Assembly: GCA_024449915.1 (NCBI GenBank)
Contig: JAMZAV010000903.1
Location: forward strand, 248,001 to 312,000
Direction of reading: 5' to 3'
DNA length: 64,000 bases
Source: Sweltsa coloradensis
Taxonomy: Eukaryota > Arthropoda > Insecta > Plecoptera > Chloroperlidae
The notes under the pieces are model-generated. The model made no database searches. It had not been told where the DNA came from and saw only the letters and a program-made list of their open reading frames with translations. A program made the translations under genes and the position numbers. This document shows, one piece after another, positions 13,506 through 28,200 of the stretch (the first letter of the stretch is position 1; each line of letters opens with the position of its first letter).

Positions 13506-14230
13506 CCCTACCAAAATAAATTACACTTTTAAAAAATATGATAAAGCCTCAGTCATGACCATTTATTATTTACAAGCTGAAAAATTCACTTTCTTGTACC
13601 GCTATCTATAGGTGAATATACCTAATTGGCAAATCTTCTTTTCATATGCCCACATTTTTGGCTAACTGACCAATATGCAGTAGAGACAGGCTTCTATAGT
13701 TCATGACAAGTGGAAGGGAACCCATTTCGTCTTCAAGACTTGCACATCTCATCAGATGCTCTCTGTTCTGTTCTTCCTTCCAGTAACATTATAAAATCTT
13801 TAAGCACTAAAAACTAAAAAGGGAAAATAATTAAAAAAATACCCTACCTTACCAGGTCCTTTACAATTAGGAAAAGGCCAAAGGCCAAGATTGGCAAAGG
13901 GTTGACAGGTTAGTAAGTAGACTTGAGGGATGGCCTTTGGCAATAAATTGGGTATCAATCCACATAAAATTAAAAGTCAAACTTGTCATAACAGTACAAG
14001 CAACATATCATTACATAAACTTGATGTCAACCATATCCAATCTATATGCCAATCAAGTGGGCCTATCTGGCATTTTTTAACACTTTCACTCACTTGACAA
14101 GATGCAATTAATGGAGTAAATTTCAAATCTTACTTCATGTGGGTTCTTTTACTAGTAAAACTTAAAAAATTAATATCATATTTTGAGAACGTATCATTTT
14201 GAACACAATACTATATATAGCCATAGGCTA

Positions 14231-14281
<51 letters not shown>

Positions 14282-14282
14282 A
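14231..14282. repeat. (ATT)n microsatellite
   Basis: About 16 uninterrupted ATT units. Confidence 0.97.
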
Positions 14283-15598
14283 TATTAATATTATTATTAT
14301 GTAATTAAATGTGCTTTGTACAATTCTAATTCAAATTCCACGTGACCCCAAAGATGATTTTGAATTTATGACATTCAAATTAAAAATAATTTATATGAAG
14401 CCTTACATTACTAAATAGTACTACGTAGTACTACACTTGCTCCAACGAAAGAATGCAGATGCTTGGTTGTTGTGGGTGTAGAATGTATGTGCGGTAAAAG
14501 GAATGTCGCTTTTGTGCATAAACGAGAAATATATTTTACCAACACAAGCAAAAATTATCTGTGCTAGATCACAGAGTTCCTCTGTGTGCTAGATCTAAGC
14601 TGAGCTAGCTTGAATAGAATTGACAAAGTTGTTCTGTTGGGAAAACAATTTTGAGCCACCTGCATTCTTTTGTTGGGACCACTATACCAACAAAATAGCA
14701 ACCCAACAGGGACTTGCATCACTTTGCTGGTTTGAATTGTGCATTTGAATTCAAGTGGGTTTACAACGTGCATATTAATGATTGATAATATAGTAAGACA
14801 CATTCCAGAAATTTCAACAATTTTATGTAAACCTCGGCTTAGGGTAGGCATATGCTCACAATGTTCTCATAGTTTACTAAACAGTAATGCTAGATAACTG
14901 AGGCAAATAATAATGGGAGAATGTTGACCCTAGACTTGAGAAGATGGTTGACATCAAGTTTAAACATTTTATTTTAGTAGAAATAGGTACCTCAGAAGTC
15001 CTACAATTACTAAGCTTATAAACCTCTTAAATAAAAAAGACTAAATACTAAAGCTACTAAACTAAAATAAATACTAAATACTACTAAAATAAAACTACTA
15101 AATACTAAATACTTTGAGCAAGAGAACATATTTAGAATTGAACAAGTACCGTGGGCATTACTTGACTAGACATGCTCAAGTGTAAACCATTTGTTTAAAA
15201 GCAAACACTTAAACAAAATGTAATGTTGATAACATGAGATGAGAGTATTGTGTGCACAGTTCTGACAAAACAGCGATATAACTCGTAGAAATACTATAGT
15301 TGTTTCATGACTAGTATACAACACATACAAAGGTAGTACCATTCTAGGAAAAAAACATAGCAGGCATACAGCTAAGCACTGGTTCAAATTGAATGAAAGG
15401 TATGGATTGCCAATTAGATTTGGCCTGACACATACACATCACCATGAATCATTGCAATTAAAATTGGTACTTGTCTTAAGAGCAGATATCTTCAATAGTG
15501 TTGAATACTACACAGCAACAGTTCACAAAGTACAGGTAAAGACCCATTGAGCAAAGTACTTCCAATAATTTTACACTAATACAATGTTTTCATACATA

Positions 15599-15604
15599 TT
15601 TAAT
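15599..15604 (-). terminator. Candidate polyadenylation signal ATTAAA
   Basis: The minus-strand hexamer ATTAAA lies 57 bp beyond the stop of the coiled-coil gene. It is the commonest variant of AATAAA. Used alone, it would give a short 3' UTR. Confidence 0.35.
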
Positions 15605-15660
15605 GAACTGTCGGAATAAAATGAGGATAGCAAAGGGGAGGCTCAACCGCTCAACTATAT

Positions 15661-16297
15661 CTAAACAGTACCCAAGTCAGTAAGGATACCTTCAACACTA
15701 TTGCTTTTTGGGATGGCTCCTGAATGTTTACTCGGATAACGAAAGGATGACGTGTACTTAAGCTGCAAAACTTTTGCTAACAGATCAGAATTTGTATTTT
15801 CTAATAAAGTAATCTTTTTACCAAGAATGTTTAGCTCCCTGTCCTTTTCTCTCATACTGCCTTCTAAATGCATCACACTGACCATGAGGGATCTTTTCTC
15901 TTCTTGAAGTTGGCGGTAATCAGCCTCCACCCTCTCGCGGAAGCTTTCTTCTGTAATGAGCATTTTTTTCTGAACAGAAAGTTGGGATTGTAAATTTTCT
16001 ACCTGGCACTGCAAAGAACTGAGCTCCACATCTAATCTATTTCGTAGATCATCCACTTGGGATTTACGTTTTGACTTTAATTGTATATGTTTCATGGCAA
16101 GATTGTTATACTTCTCTGTCACTGTCGATAGCTGACTTTTCAATCTTTCACACTCTGATTGAAGTTTTTTGATTTCTTCTAATCTTATCAGTTCACTTCT
16201 TGATGCAGCAATTTGAGAGTCCAGTAGACTGGCTAATTTCTTTGGAGATCCACAACTGAACTCACTCATTAATAAACTAGGAGGCGTTGAATCAGCT
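15661..16297 (-). CDS. Coiled-coil gene, terminal exon 6
   Basis: The acceptor GATTCCAG precedes 16297. The first base A completes the GG left by exon 5 to give Gly. It encodes about 211 residues starting ADSTPPSLLMSEF, then a long coiled coil (KLASLLDSQI to about LLAKVLQLKY), and ends DLGTV followed by TAG. The in-frame ATG inside the exon is not needed as a start because the frame is open upstream to the splice site. Confidence 0.85.
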
Positions 16298-19200
16298 CTG
16301 GAATCAGAGACAATGCAAGTAGAGTGTAGGCCTATGTAATTCTGATTTCAGGTTGATATTGACAAATAAATTGTAGTATTTGCTAGGGTTGTTCGAACCC
16401 ACTATTTTTACTTCAAACTCGAACTTTCACAGTTTTGAAAATCAAACTTCACAAAAATTTAAAATCGAGCTGAACTTAAAGGGATATCAAACAGTTATAA
16501 TAGGTAAAAAAACAGTGATAAGTCTGAACCAGCACCTCCACCAAGAAAGTATGTAGCTTCTGGACCCGACCCTCCGGCCTCCACCATCCAATTTTTTGTT
16601 TTTAAATTTGTACCTGTAAACTGAGAACCATTTTTTGACCTGTCAAATAATACCGGTAGATGCCCGCACACCACTACAAATAAGTAAGAGAAAAAATCTT
16701 TCTTTTATCTTCTTCGATCTTTGAATTTTTCTTCACTCGAATTCAAAGTCATACTTTTTTATGTTCGAGTTCGAATTTTGAACGTTAGAACAATCTCTAA
16801 ATATTTCATATTATTGAAATCCTGTGAGCTGTCTATTAATGTTCTCCAAATTAATTATTCTACAGACATATTATTGATCAATGTAGAAATAAATGGTTTT
16901 TCATACAAAAAATGTAGGCCTATTATGGTTAGATTCGATCAATATGAATATTTCCCTAAACAATTGATTACTCTACCCATTTTGTATTTCAAGACAGCTT
17001 GCCACCAAACATTTGGAATCAACTGCTCTATGCTTTTTATGTTTTACATTATTCTGTAGCTCAGCTAGTTTGTGTGATGAATTTGACATTTCACTGGCAT
17101 AGGTACCCTACTACTTGATGGTTCACAATATTGATTGCACTAGGTTCTTACATGTATTACACTACAACTCTTATCAAATGATAATAGTACTGGAATGCTT
17201 TGATTACACTTTCAGCACTTATTGTCACTTCCCGTCTTCTTTTCTTCACATAATTTTTCCTTGGGTCTCTCCACCAGTTATCGACAAATTTATTTTATTC
17301 CCACCACTTACCCTGTTTTACTTTTTCCCAAGATGAGTTTTGTCTTTTTTGGATGAGCAAAGCAAAGACTTCAATTTCACTTTGTGTTTTTTTTTCACTT
17401 ACGTTACTCCAAGAAAAATAGCTCGGGTGTTTTGTTTTTGTTAGTTTTTTTGTCTATTTGTTCGCTCTCTACCGGGCAAATGGCATATGCGATCTTGATG
17501 AAAATTGGAGGGGACCTTCGAAATCTCTGAACTTAGACCTGCCACGTTTTTGGGTATAATCGATTAAATATTTCTTATGATTATCGTACTTTCACGATTT
17601 TTTAAATTTTTTAATGAGATATTTTCGTGACATTTGGCAAATGGCTACTCCGATATAGATGTAATTTTATGGGAACGTTTAAAACCACTAAAATTATATA
17701 ACTATAGAAAAAGTAATGAGATACTCACGACCCACGCAAAAACGTAATCATTGGACAGAAATATTCCAAAAAAAAGCTCATCCATCAACGCGACTGGAAA
17801 AAGCGTTCGCGAAGCGGCCTAGTTGGATGAGCGAAGCGAAGACTTCAATTTCACTGATCCCCCAAAAAATTTAGCTCGGGATTTTTTTTTCTTTTCTGAT
17901 TGTTCGCTCTCTACCGGGCAAACGGCATATTATGCGATCTTGATGAAAATTGGAGGGGACCTTCAAAATCTCTGAACTTAGACCTGCCACGTTTTTGTGT
18001 ACAATCGAAGAAATATTTCTCATAAATATGATATATCGTAGTTTTACGATTTTTTATTTTATTTTTAGTGCGATATTTTCGTGCGATATTTCCGTGACAT
18101 TTGGGCAGATTCTGACCAAACGGGTGGGGCTACAAGGTTCATATTTTACATGGACATTAAGGTAATGATTATGTATTGCTTTTTGAAAGAAAAAGTTGAA
18201 AAAGTTAGCCAGAATCCATAGCATAAAGGTTTTAGTATGAGTTTTTTGAGGTTTATAATAACAATTAACAAGTAACAATAGAAACTTGACAACAATCACC
18301 TACAATGCATTCAAAAAGCACTTGCAAAGGAAAAGTGGTCCCACGCATACTAAAAAACTTACAAAAAAGTAGGGATGTGAGAGTCCTGATTTCTGAATTC
18401 GAGTCGAGTCCGAGTCAGAGTCTTAAAAATTACTCGATTTCGAGTCCAGTCCGAGTCCGAGTCTTAAGTAGGCATACACAGTACCTTCCGCAAATTTTGA
18501 TACAAACATTATAGTGACATATTTTTATTATATGTGCCAAAAAAGGTCATAACTTCAAGGAAGAATACAAATTTGTATCAATAGACTGAGGTTACTATTA
18601 TGACTAATCAGAGTTGGTAAGGTAGTGCCAAAAATAGATACCAATTTTTACGTTTTTACACTCGCCCGCGGGGCCGCGATCTGGCACCGCCACCAAAATC
18701 GTAAAAAAAAAATTGGGACTTGATTTTGAATCCCAAATACTCGAGTTCGAGTCGAATTCCAAATACCCGACTCGACTCGAAATTTCGGGTACTCGCACAC
18801 CCCTACAAAAAAGCTCATCCATCAACGAGACTAAAAAGTGTTTGCAAAGCTTCCTAGTATATCCCATTTCTATTAACTTGCCCTATTCAATCTGGGCCTC
18901 CCTCAATTTGAACAATAAAATCAATTAATTTATATTAAATGGCTTAGTTACAAATAGTATAGGGAAAATGCGTAGCCGTAGATGGATATATATCTGCCAG
19001 GAAGGGGCTACAAAATGCAATGCTATTACCTCGTTTTGACTGCAACTCAGGTTTTGATCACTCTCAAAAGGAACTTAAAGGGGTATTTAACCGCTAAACT
19101 CAAAAAATATATTTCATTCAGGCTAACTAGTAATGAATTTAGCAATCAACAGAAAAATTATTGGGGCCACCATGACCTCCCAAAAAATTGTCAAACATGA

Positions 19201-22200
19201 CATTTTTCGAGCTAGGTCCCATCGGCAAAAATCTCCCATAAGAAATAACATGGGGACGATCTTTATACCCCGTGACCTTGGAGGATTTTGATCCAAAAAA
19301 ATATTGGCCATTATTGACGTACTCTACAGCCTTTTCTGTAAATTCTCTATATTTTGTTTTGTAATTTGGGCAAGTAGTTCGGTCAAAATATGCTGATTAC
19401 CAAGATGGGGTGTGATTTTGGAATGCATATTTTTGTGTGTTTGAGGGTATATTTGGGCACAGTTTCAAGACACGATGTTATAAAGGGGCATTTTAGATTG
19501 GTACTATGCTCTAGTATCTATGTGGACCAAAAAAGAAGCAGGTTAAAGCCGATTTTAGAAATTTCCCAAAACACCAATTTTCGCAAATTTCTGGATCAAA
19601 AAAATTCAAAAATTCGTGTTAAATTACAGTTACACGATAAAATTTAAACTGTCATTTTAGTGTAGTATTGTGCTATAGATCACGTGGATAAAAATATTTT
19701 TTTGGGTTTTTAGCCCCTTTAAAGGAAAGGAGCATATTTAAATTCAAAATCTTACCCAAAACTCTGAGATCGAAAATCTAGATCTCTGTCTCTGTCTCCA
19801 AACGACAGTGACTTGTGCAGCTCAGAATCTCGATTGTCCTGATCCATCTCCGTTTGAGTTCCCATCTCCTCCTGGTGCGCTTCGTGGGACTGTCCGAGCA
19901 ACTTCTTCCTGGGAAGAGTGTCCCCCACCCTGGACACTTCACGGGTTTGAGGTGAGGGGTCTCGTGCACTGCCCGCAGGAGAATCTGCTCGGGGCTGCAG
20001 CATCAGGTTTCTAAACATGCCATTTTAGTTACTGTACCTAGATTGAAAGGTTAAAAAGTGCTGAAGGATGAATAATGCGAGAGAGAGACATGTAAGATAT
20101 CAACAGCCTAATATCAGAAGTAAAACAGACGAGGTACAATAGATGATGCAATAATAAATAATACCTAAGAAGCAATCAGGTCTAGGCTACATTAAAAATT
20201 ATTTTGGTCTCTTATCTACATTACCTTCCTACTGGGTCCAATACAAGGGGAAGTTCTTTCTCAGCTAATATTTTTTGAAAAATTATCTTCTAATGTGTGA
20301 AATGAGAGAAGAAATCTTCTCGTCTTGAAAAGTTATTGAATCAATGCGCAGATATACAAGCCAGAAGCAGCACCAACTGATAGCTAAATAGCCGAGCGGC
20401 TAGAGGTATTACATTCTAAACCAAGGTTGCCGTTTTTACAGATTTTACCGTATAAGTATTAGGATTTGGTGCAAAAAGTTTTACCGGGATTTTTAGCCCA
20501 TTTACGGGCATTTAAATCAAAAAACTAAACAAATACTTTGAGACGCAATTCTAATCTGTGGCTCTGGTTCAAAATCTATATCATGCGACTTGTAAGTGGA
20601 ATTTCTGTTGTATAATCATCTCCGTTTAGTTCACCAAAACTGCAATTTCGGAATTTGTGGATGGGCACTGTTCGGGTAAATTACACCTCTACCTGGCTTC
20701 ATCAGGGTGAGGTGCGGGTCTCATCACATGCCGCGTGTGAGATCGAATGCATTTATGGTATGCATCGTTCTAATACATCACATTAGACTGTACCTATTGG
20801 CTCAATCATTTTAAAATGCCAGAGATGATACGGGTACAGGTTGGTGGCGCTTTGATATTACTGTCCACCCATGAAAATCAGTTAAAACTGAGTGCAGGTA
20901 GATCTAATACATTTTAAAATTAATTAAAAATAGGCTAGCTACATTATAAAATATTTATCTATCATTTTTTACTCCTATTACAATAAAGGGAATCGTTCTA
21001 TCGAAGATTGGAATTTGATTTTAAAGATTTTTAAATGGTGATTAGGAAAGAATTTCTAATTTTGAATTCATAAAACAGATATATTTTCCTGGTAGCAACC
21101 ACTGATAACCAAAAATGCGAGCAGGATCGAGGTATTTCAATTGTAATACTTGAAATTGTTACATGATCATTAATTTGTAGTTGTCAAACTTTGAATTTCT
21201 TTTATCTTTCATTTTTAGTGAAATAGTTTCATTCATTTCAATTGAAGTGTAAAATAATTAAGAAGCTTATCATTTGAAGTGAAAGTATAAGAAGTCAAAT
21301 TATAATCAAAAAAAGGTCCATCTCGACCAGGGTTTGAACCCGGGTCTCCTACATTCTAAGTAGTCACTTTAGCCAACTAGACGATAACCTTATTTAAACT
21401 TTTGTACCCGAGTTCGAACCCCAGTCGGGAAAGGACCTTTTAAGTTTCTGAATTGTATTAAAATATTAACAAATCCACGTACAGGAGTGTTTCACCGACT
21501 ATCTAAATCGAGAAATAAGCAGTCATGTTTTTGTTTTGTGTCAGTGCAAAAAGGATGCGTACAAAAAAACATTGCAATGGAATTTCTCTTCCGAACATGT
21601 ATCTCCCTTGTGTCGGACGCTTCAGTGTAAGAGAGAGAATCAACGTTGAGAGCTGGTGCCACAATTTAAAATCAAAATTCTAGCAAATTGCTATTGGCTC
21701 ACTTAGTCAAACATCAACATTTTCACTTAAACAAATTATTTTTATTAAAGCAAATTTGTTTGGCTTGACAACATAGACACATTAGCATTTTCTTACAAGT
21801 TTCAATTAAGATTTACAAATTTGTATGAACAAAATAGGGCTAGTTCTAATATTATTTGTATTCAAGTGCCTCGCATTAGACTCGCCTAATAAATACCATG
21901 ATCATTTAATCATTTGGAATTATAAGGCTAGCTTGTAGTTTCACTTTTCCTATACCTGCGGTTCATTCGTCTCGGAGAGTCGCCAGGTCGAAGTCCATAC
22001 AGATGGCTGAAACTTAACTGCAAAGCTTGATCACAGCCATTTGCTAGAAGAAAATAATACATTTTAACACACAAGAGCCTCATCATGTTCATGTCATGCT
22101 AAATCACCCTTGAAAATTGTGTAACTCAACTCGCACCCGTCTTTTAGTACTCGCTCCTAGCGGGAAGGTACTTTCGGCGGGAAGGCAAGGGGGGTTTGGG

Positions 22201-25200
22201 GGGCGGAGCCCCCCAACAATAGCGCCGCAGGCGAAAATTTTTGAGGTCAGGTTTATCAAAGAGCGTTTGGTGCGTTTTAGGATAACATAGCGCGGCTTAA
22301 TTCTGTACTGAAAAACTTCAGTATTTATACGTGAAAACTCGTAAACCACTTGCAGATAAGATAAGAACCTGATGTACAAATCATATGCGCCGCATCAACA
22401 AATGCCCATGACTTATGTTCGCGATCGGTCTTACAAAATGTGTCTGGCTGTTACTAGGATGACGAAACCGACTTTGTACGACCCGGGTACCCTTCCACAT
22501 TACCCCGGGTTACCCGGAGTAGTAAAACAAAAATCGTGTGGGGTGTCTAATGAACTGTGAAGAAACGCGCTCACAATTATCGTAAATCTCAGACGTAATG
22601 CTGTCTATAAACAATGACGTGCCGATAAAGTCAGTATTTCATAATCACGAAGAGGAACAGCAGCGGGCCGTTAATATAACACTCACTGTTGGGTTTGCAT
22701 CTGCTTCATAACTTGCACAGTAGTCAAGTCACGACTCACGATGCGTTGCTCGGGCGCGGAAGGGGGGACTGGAGCCGAAGAGAGTAAACAAGATAAGGAA
22801 AGATTTATCACATGGTGATAGCTTTTAAGTTTTGACTTCTAGCAGATTGAAACATAAGTGATGTTGTGGTAATTATTTACGCGGTATAATCTCTGGAAGA
22901 TCGCAAAGTGGTTAGCAGGAGGGTTGGGGGGGCATACTCAGCACACTGCCACAAGTCGGCGGCATGAATCGGCGCTCGAGTCAAATTCTCGCAATAACGA
23001 TATTGTGAAGCACGTCCATAAAAGTTACTCGCAAGCCCAATTGTCACTCGCAAAATGCGAGCTGCGAGTGGGATTTTCAAGGTCATGCTAAATATAGCAA
23101 AAATACAAACAGCAACGACAAAATACATATTATGTTACATTTTAGGATTTTAGAGATGTCACAGGGTAAATAAAACTGGAATCGGTTCCAAACGTTGCAA
23201 GAACCAGGTAACCCAAATCTGTAGCATGTGGCTGAGCAAAAGCCCTCGTTGTCGGGAGGTCTATTTGCCATGTGATGTCAGAATATTTTTGGATCTGCAT
23301 TATGTTTGATCGACTAAAAAGTGTTTTCAGGCGATATCTTATCATTGGATGAGCGTAGCGAGCAAAGCGAAGATTCCATTTCACTGCACTGGAGAAAAAA
23401 ATCCGGAATGTTTTTTTCTGTTTGTATTTTTGTGTGTCTGTTAACACGATTCCGGCTAAACCGATACTCCAATTGCGATGAAATTTTCTGGAGGTCTTCG
23501 AAATCTCTGAACTTAGAACTGCCACGTTTTTTAGCGCAATTGAAAAATTATTTCTCATGAAAATCGCAATTTTACGATTTATTTTTTATTTAAAAAAAAG
23601 TCTTCGGCTTATAACACCTACATGCTTTATCCGACCAATTTTAATGATTTTTTCACAGAACCTTAATTTTATGAATTAAAATATTCTTGTGAAATTTGAG
23701 CGCAATTGAAAAATTATTTCTCATGAAAATCGCAATTTTACAATCTTTTTTATTTTATAAATATTTCTTCGACTTATAACACCTACATGCTTTTTCCGAT
23801 TGTAATGATTTTTTCACAGAACCTTAATTTTATGAATTAATATATTCGTGTGAAATTTGAGTGCAATCGAAAAATTAGTTCTGATGAACACATGGCAGGT
23901 CAATGCACCAATTACGCTCATCCAACAACGCGCCTGAAAAAGCGTTTGCGAAGCTTCCTGGTTATAAAAACAATAAAAGAAAGCCAATATTGCATTGATA
24001 ACTCCTTTCGTCATAAAGAGTTCTCTGTCAGTTGCCAACGCGACATTATTCAAACAATAGCCTGGAAGAATAGGCCGCAATGAGTATTCTGCGAGTGTCG
24101 ATTGACCATCTCAAGCAGCTAATTTTCACTCGCAATTTGCGAGATTGCGTGTGGTATTGTTGAGAGTTACACCTACAGAACGCATTTGAAGGGCGTTTGT
24201 ACGCTCCAGCTTGCCACTCTTTGGGGTTTTGATTATTAAATCTGATTATCTTTATAGATAACTTTCGACATCCACCAATAAATACGTACATTTTAAAAAA
24301 TTATTGTCAGTACATTTTCTTGTTCACAACACTGCTTACCGACTGTTCGTAGATAATATATCAAGATAGACACAAACTGTGAATCTGGTGTGTGGTGGGG
24401 TAAGGCAGGGGAGATTGTGAATGGCATTCTAGAACTCGCCTGCAATAATCACGGACAAAAAATCAATTTCAATTACCCGAGAAAGATTTGAACCCTTAAA
24501 ATGGATTTGGGTCACCCAGGCACCCTATGACATCCCTATTACATTAACTCTGTTGGTTGGTCTCATTAAAAGGGAACCACATCATATTATGGTCAAACGT
24601 ATTAAATCTACTATTTGATATGGAGCTGATGTTGCCTGAGCTATGTAATGCTAGGGTTAAGCCACCTTAGAAACACAGCTGAGGAGCTCAAATCATTACC
24701 CAAACTTAAATAAATACCTGGCACCTACACTTAAAACGAGGTTTCAACATACAAACTGAACAATTTTAGTTTTATATCCCTATTAAATTCGGTATGGACA
24801 CCAACATCAAGATTTGAACAATGGAAAGGAACGGGTTTTTTCTTCGATGATTTATTGTTTGAGTAGCTTTGCTTCCTCTTTTGGCACGACAGTAGGGACT
24901 AGAACCCCAAAGCGAGGTTGTTTAGAAGGCATCAGTCACGCAAAGCATCAGTTTATTATACTTCTTTTTGCCAACATGAAACTAAATAGGCCTACAATGT
25001 TTGATAACCCCCTAAAACTTTGCATAAGGGGCCAAAATTCCCTACTGTCCTTCCAAACTCACACTAGACGGGGAGACCATGAGGTCTACTGTAGTGGTAT
25101 TTCATGATTTACCCCACATGTGTAAAACATGGAAACTGATGGTTTTTGTTCATTATTCTTGCATGCGAGTACGTAACTTGTTTGCCAGTTATAGCACCGA

Positions 25201-28200
25201 AAACCATTTTGTTACTGGTAATTTTCTTTGCCATTTTTGGTACGAGATTGTAGTACCGACAGTTACCTAATTGACGTAGGTATTCATGATGTCCGGACAG
25301 GTAAAATTTAGTGTTAGGCGACCAGAAGATTGTATTTTACTGGGGTCATTCTTTATGTTATGAAACGATTTGTAGTTGAACCTCAACATTATTTGTTTTT
25401 TGTCCGTGTGTTTCATCTGTAACCACATAAAATACATGTACATGTACATGTACATGTACATAAAAAATAAAGACCATCTTTTTTCTATCTGTCCCAGCAT
25501 ATAGAAAACAGTTGTTGGGATGATAAAATGTCCCGTTTTTTTTTGCATACAAATTTATTTTATTTTAGTGGTAATTGAGATCAGCACAGGAAGAATATTG
25601 AATGACTGAGTATTATATTTGTATACATATCAATCAATACTCAATAGACATGGCCTAGAATCCTGTCAAATAAGAATTTTGGTGGAAAAAATTGCGATGT
25701 CGCTGCATTTTTGCAGAGACCTTCATTAAAGGATACTCATCAACATACTAAAACTCCCCTACAATCGGACTGGAGCTTCGGCCGCCAAATAGCAAAAATA
25801 TTCCCCATTTAATTCCCTACAAAACAGGTATCTTCTATAGTTTTGGTAGGGGCAAAGGTTAGGTCACAAAATCGTGGTTTATATGTTGCTTATTGGAGTA
25901 CCAGCTAATTTCCAAATTTTCACGCCCAGCATCAAACAATGCCCGGTAAATCCGTAAAAAATCGATTTAAATACAAAAGGACTTTTGTACGGGGTTCATA
26001 AAAGCTTTCATTAGTATTTTAAAAAATCAGTTCTGCGAAATCGGATTTTGCATTTACCCGGAATTTGGGTTTTCCATTGTTGGTATTTCCAAAAAAAATG
26101 TTATATTTTACTGACCATTATTAAGCACTAAATAGCATTGGAGGAAAAATTCTTTCCACGCACATTGAAATGACTTAAATAATGATCCAATTACAACCAA
26201 AGTTTAAATCCAATATGGCTGCTAATTCCTAATATTCACAATATGAATACTGTTTTCGTGCTGTTTTTACACTCTTTTTGTTACATAATTCACTTTGTTT
26301 TTGTGGATATTAGGAATTAGCAGCCATATTGGATTTAAACTTTGGTTGTAATCGGATCAATATTTGAGTCATTTCAATGTGCGTAGAAAGAATTTTTCCT
26401 CCAATGCTATTTAGTGCTTAATAATCGACAGTCAAAAGGGCATTTTAAGGAAATGCCAACAATGGAAAAACCCAAATTCCGGGTAAATGCGAAATTTGAT
26501 TTCGTCAGACCTGATTTTTGTAAATACGAAGGGAAGCTTTTATGAACCCCGTACAAAAGTCCTTTGTTTTTACATCGATTTCTTACGGATTTACCGAGCA
26601 TTGTTTGATGCTAGGCGTGAAAATTTGGAAATAAGCTGGTCTCCAATGAGCAACATATAAACCACGATTTTGTGACGTAACCTTTGCCCCTACCAAAACT
26701 ATAGAAGACACATGTTTTGTAGGGAATTAAATGGGGAATATTTTTGCCATTGAGATATTTTGTCTATCTCAAACCGATTTGGAGATATTAGATAACAAAC
26801 ACCTTTTGGCCGCCTTTTTTCAATATGGCGGCCGAAGCTCCAGTCCGATTGTAGGGGAGTTTTAGTATGTTGATAAGTATTATATAAGGAAGGTCTCTGC
26901 AAAAATTCAGCGACATCGCAATTTTTCCTCCAAACGTCAATATACGATCTTATTTGACAGGATTACTAGTAGTAAATTCACTTTATTTTACACCTGGCCA
27001 ATTATTATGGATGACCACGGGGATCCAGCGTACTAATCAATACAAAAACTTGTACATGTTTACAGAAAGCCATAATATCAGAAAATATATAACAAAAGTA
27101 TGAAATTAATGGACATGAAGTATGAACATTATTGTAAAGATGATGATGCAAAATGATGATGAATGCTTCAAATTAGCAGGAACAATTTTGAATTTTGTCA
27201 ATTAAAGAGAGAAGAATTTGCACATTTGTTGTGTGCACAGAGGTTAATAAATGGAGGGGGGGGGGGGGGGGCAAAATTATGAAAGCTAAGTACTGTTGCA
27301 AGCAAAGCATTGACATAACACACATGCAGCCACGACGAGCATTAGGAGAGAAATTTTTGTTGTGAGGAAGATGCTCCAAGATAATTTTCCAATAAAAGCA
27401 TGCCCCATTCCACTACCAATATACACTATCAAACATCCGCAGCCTGGTAAAATAGTAAAATTCACATTTTCCACACCATCAATCATTCATTGATAAAAAT
27501 ATTCTTTTAATGTTAAATACAGTCATATACTTTCCGTAGAAAAAATTGTGTTTTGCTTCCCAATTTGCATCCGACGGCCACTGCGAAAGAAATGACAGGA
27601 CATGTGTCTCATTAATTAAAAGTCCCACAGCCTTTCCCAAATATGTATATACACAAGTTGGAGGAAAATAAAATAGTAAGTAATAAAAATAAGATACAAT
27701 TAGATTGGTTTAACTATTAATAACTCATATTTTACAGTTTCTCCTAGGTATACCATCAATGTCTTAGAACAGGTGCATTTACCGGGTTATTTACATGTTT
27801 TGAAGAACACGACTTGAAGAAACCTGACACCATTATCCTAGTTGCCAGAATTCGCTGCAACATAGAATGATAGTTTTGTAAAACAGCCATGAGGCAATGC
27901 CACGTCTTCTAATCACTCAAAAGTTTCTGTGTGGCAGCGTCAGGGAGTTTTCTTTGATTTCTTCACTTTCCACTTTTTACTTTTCCAACTTCCAAGCATA
28001 ATGCCCACTTGTGCACATAAGTTGTTTGGTCAAGTAATTCCCTGTCAATCTTTGATTTACTTACATGCCATGCATTCAGTATTATAATCAGTAGGTACAG
28101 GAAATACTAGAAATAAAGATAGCAGTGCACTGTGCGGGATTTCGGCGCGGCTCTAGGGGCTGGCTAGTTCTGCCTTATAGGCTAGACTACTTGGGTATTA

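Larger units (their letters stand above)
8496..15660 (-). other. Repeat-poor non-coding region downstream of the coiled-coil gene
   Basis: About 7 kb of AT-rich sequence follows the stop codon at 15661 on the gene's strand. It holds one small MITE (9387-9507) and microsatellites, but none of the large elements that fill the rest of the window. A near-consensus polyadenylation signal (ATTAAA, minus, 15604-15599) lies 57 bp after the stop. AATAAA also occurs on the minus strand further on, for example near 14966, 13562 and 9731. Part of this stretch may be a long 3' UTR. No ORF here looks protein-coding. Confidence 0.4.
16298..19755. other. Intron 5 of the coiled-coil gene
   Basis: Contains the palindromic element 16384-16799, the tandem H3 and H4 elements with a hAT MITE inside H4, and the TTAA element 19079-19718. 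No additional exon was seen. Confidence 0.7.

Noticed and set aside
13405..13611. Small protein with YIHTYIHTY repeats
   Set aside because: Translation of an ATAC microsatellite.
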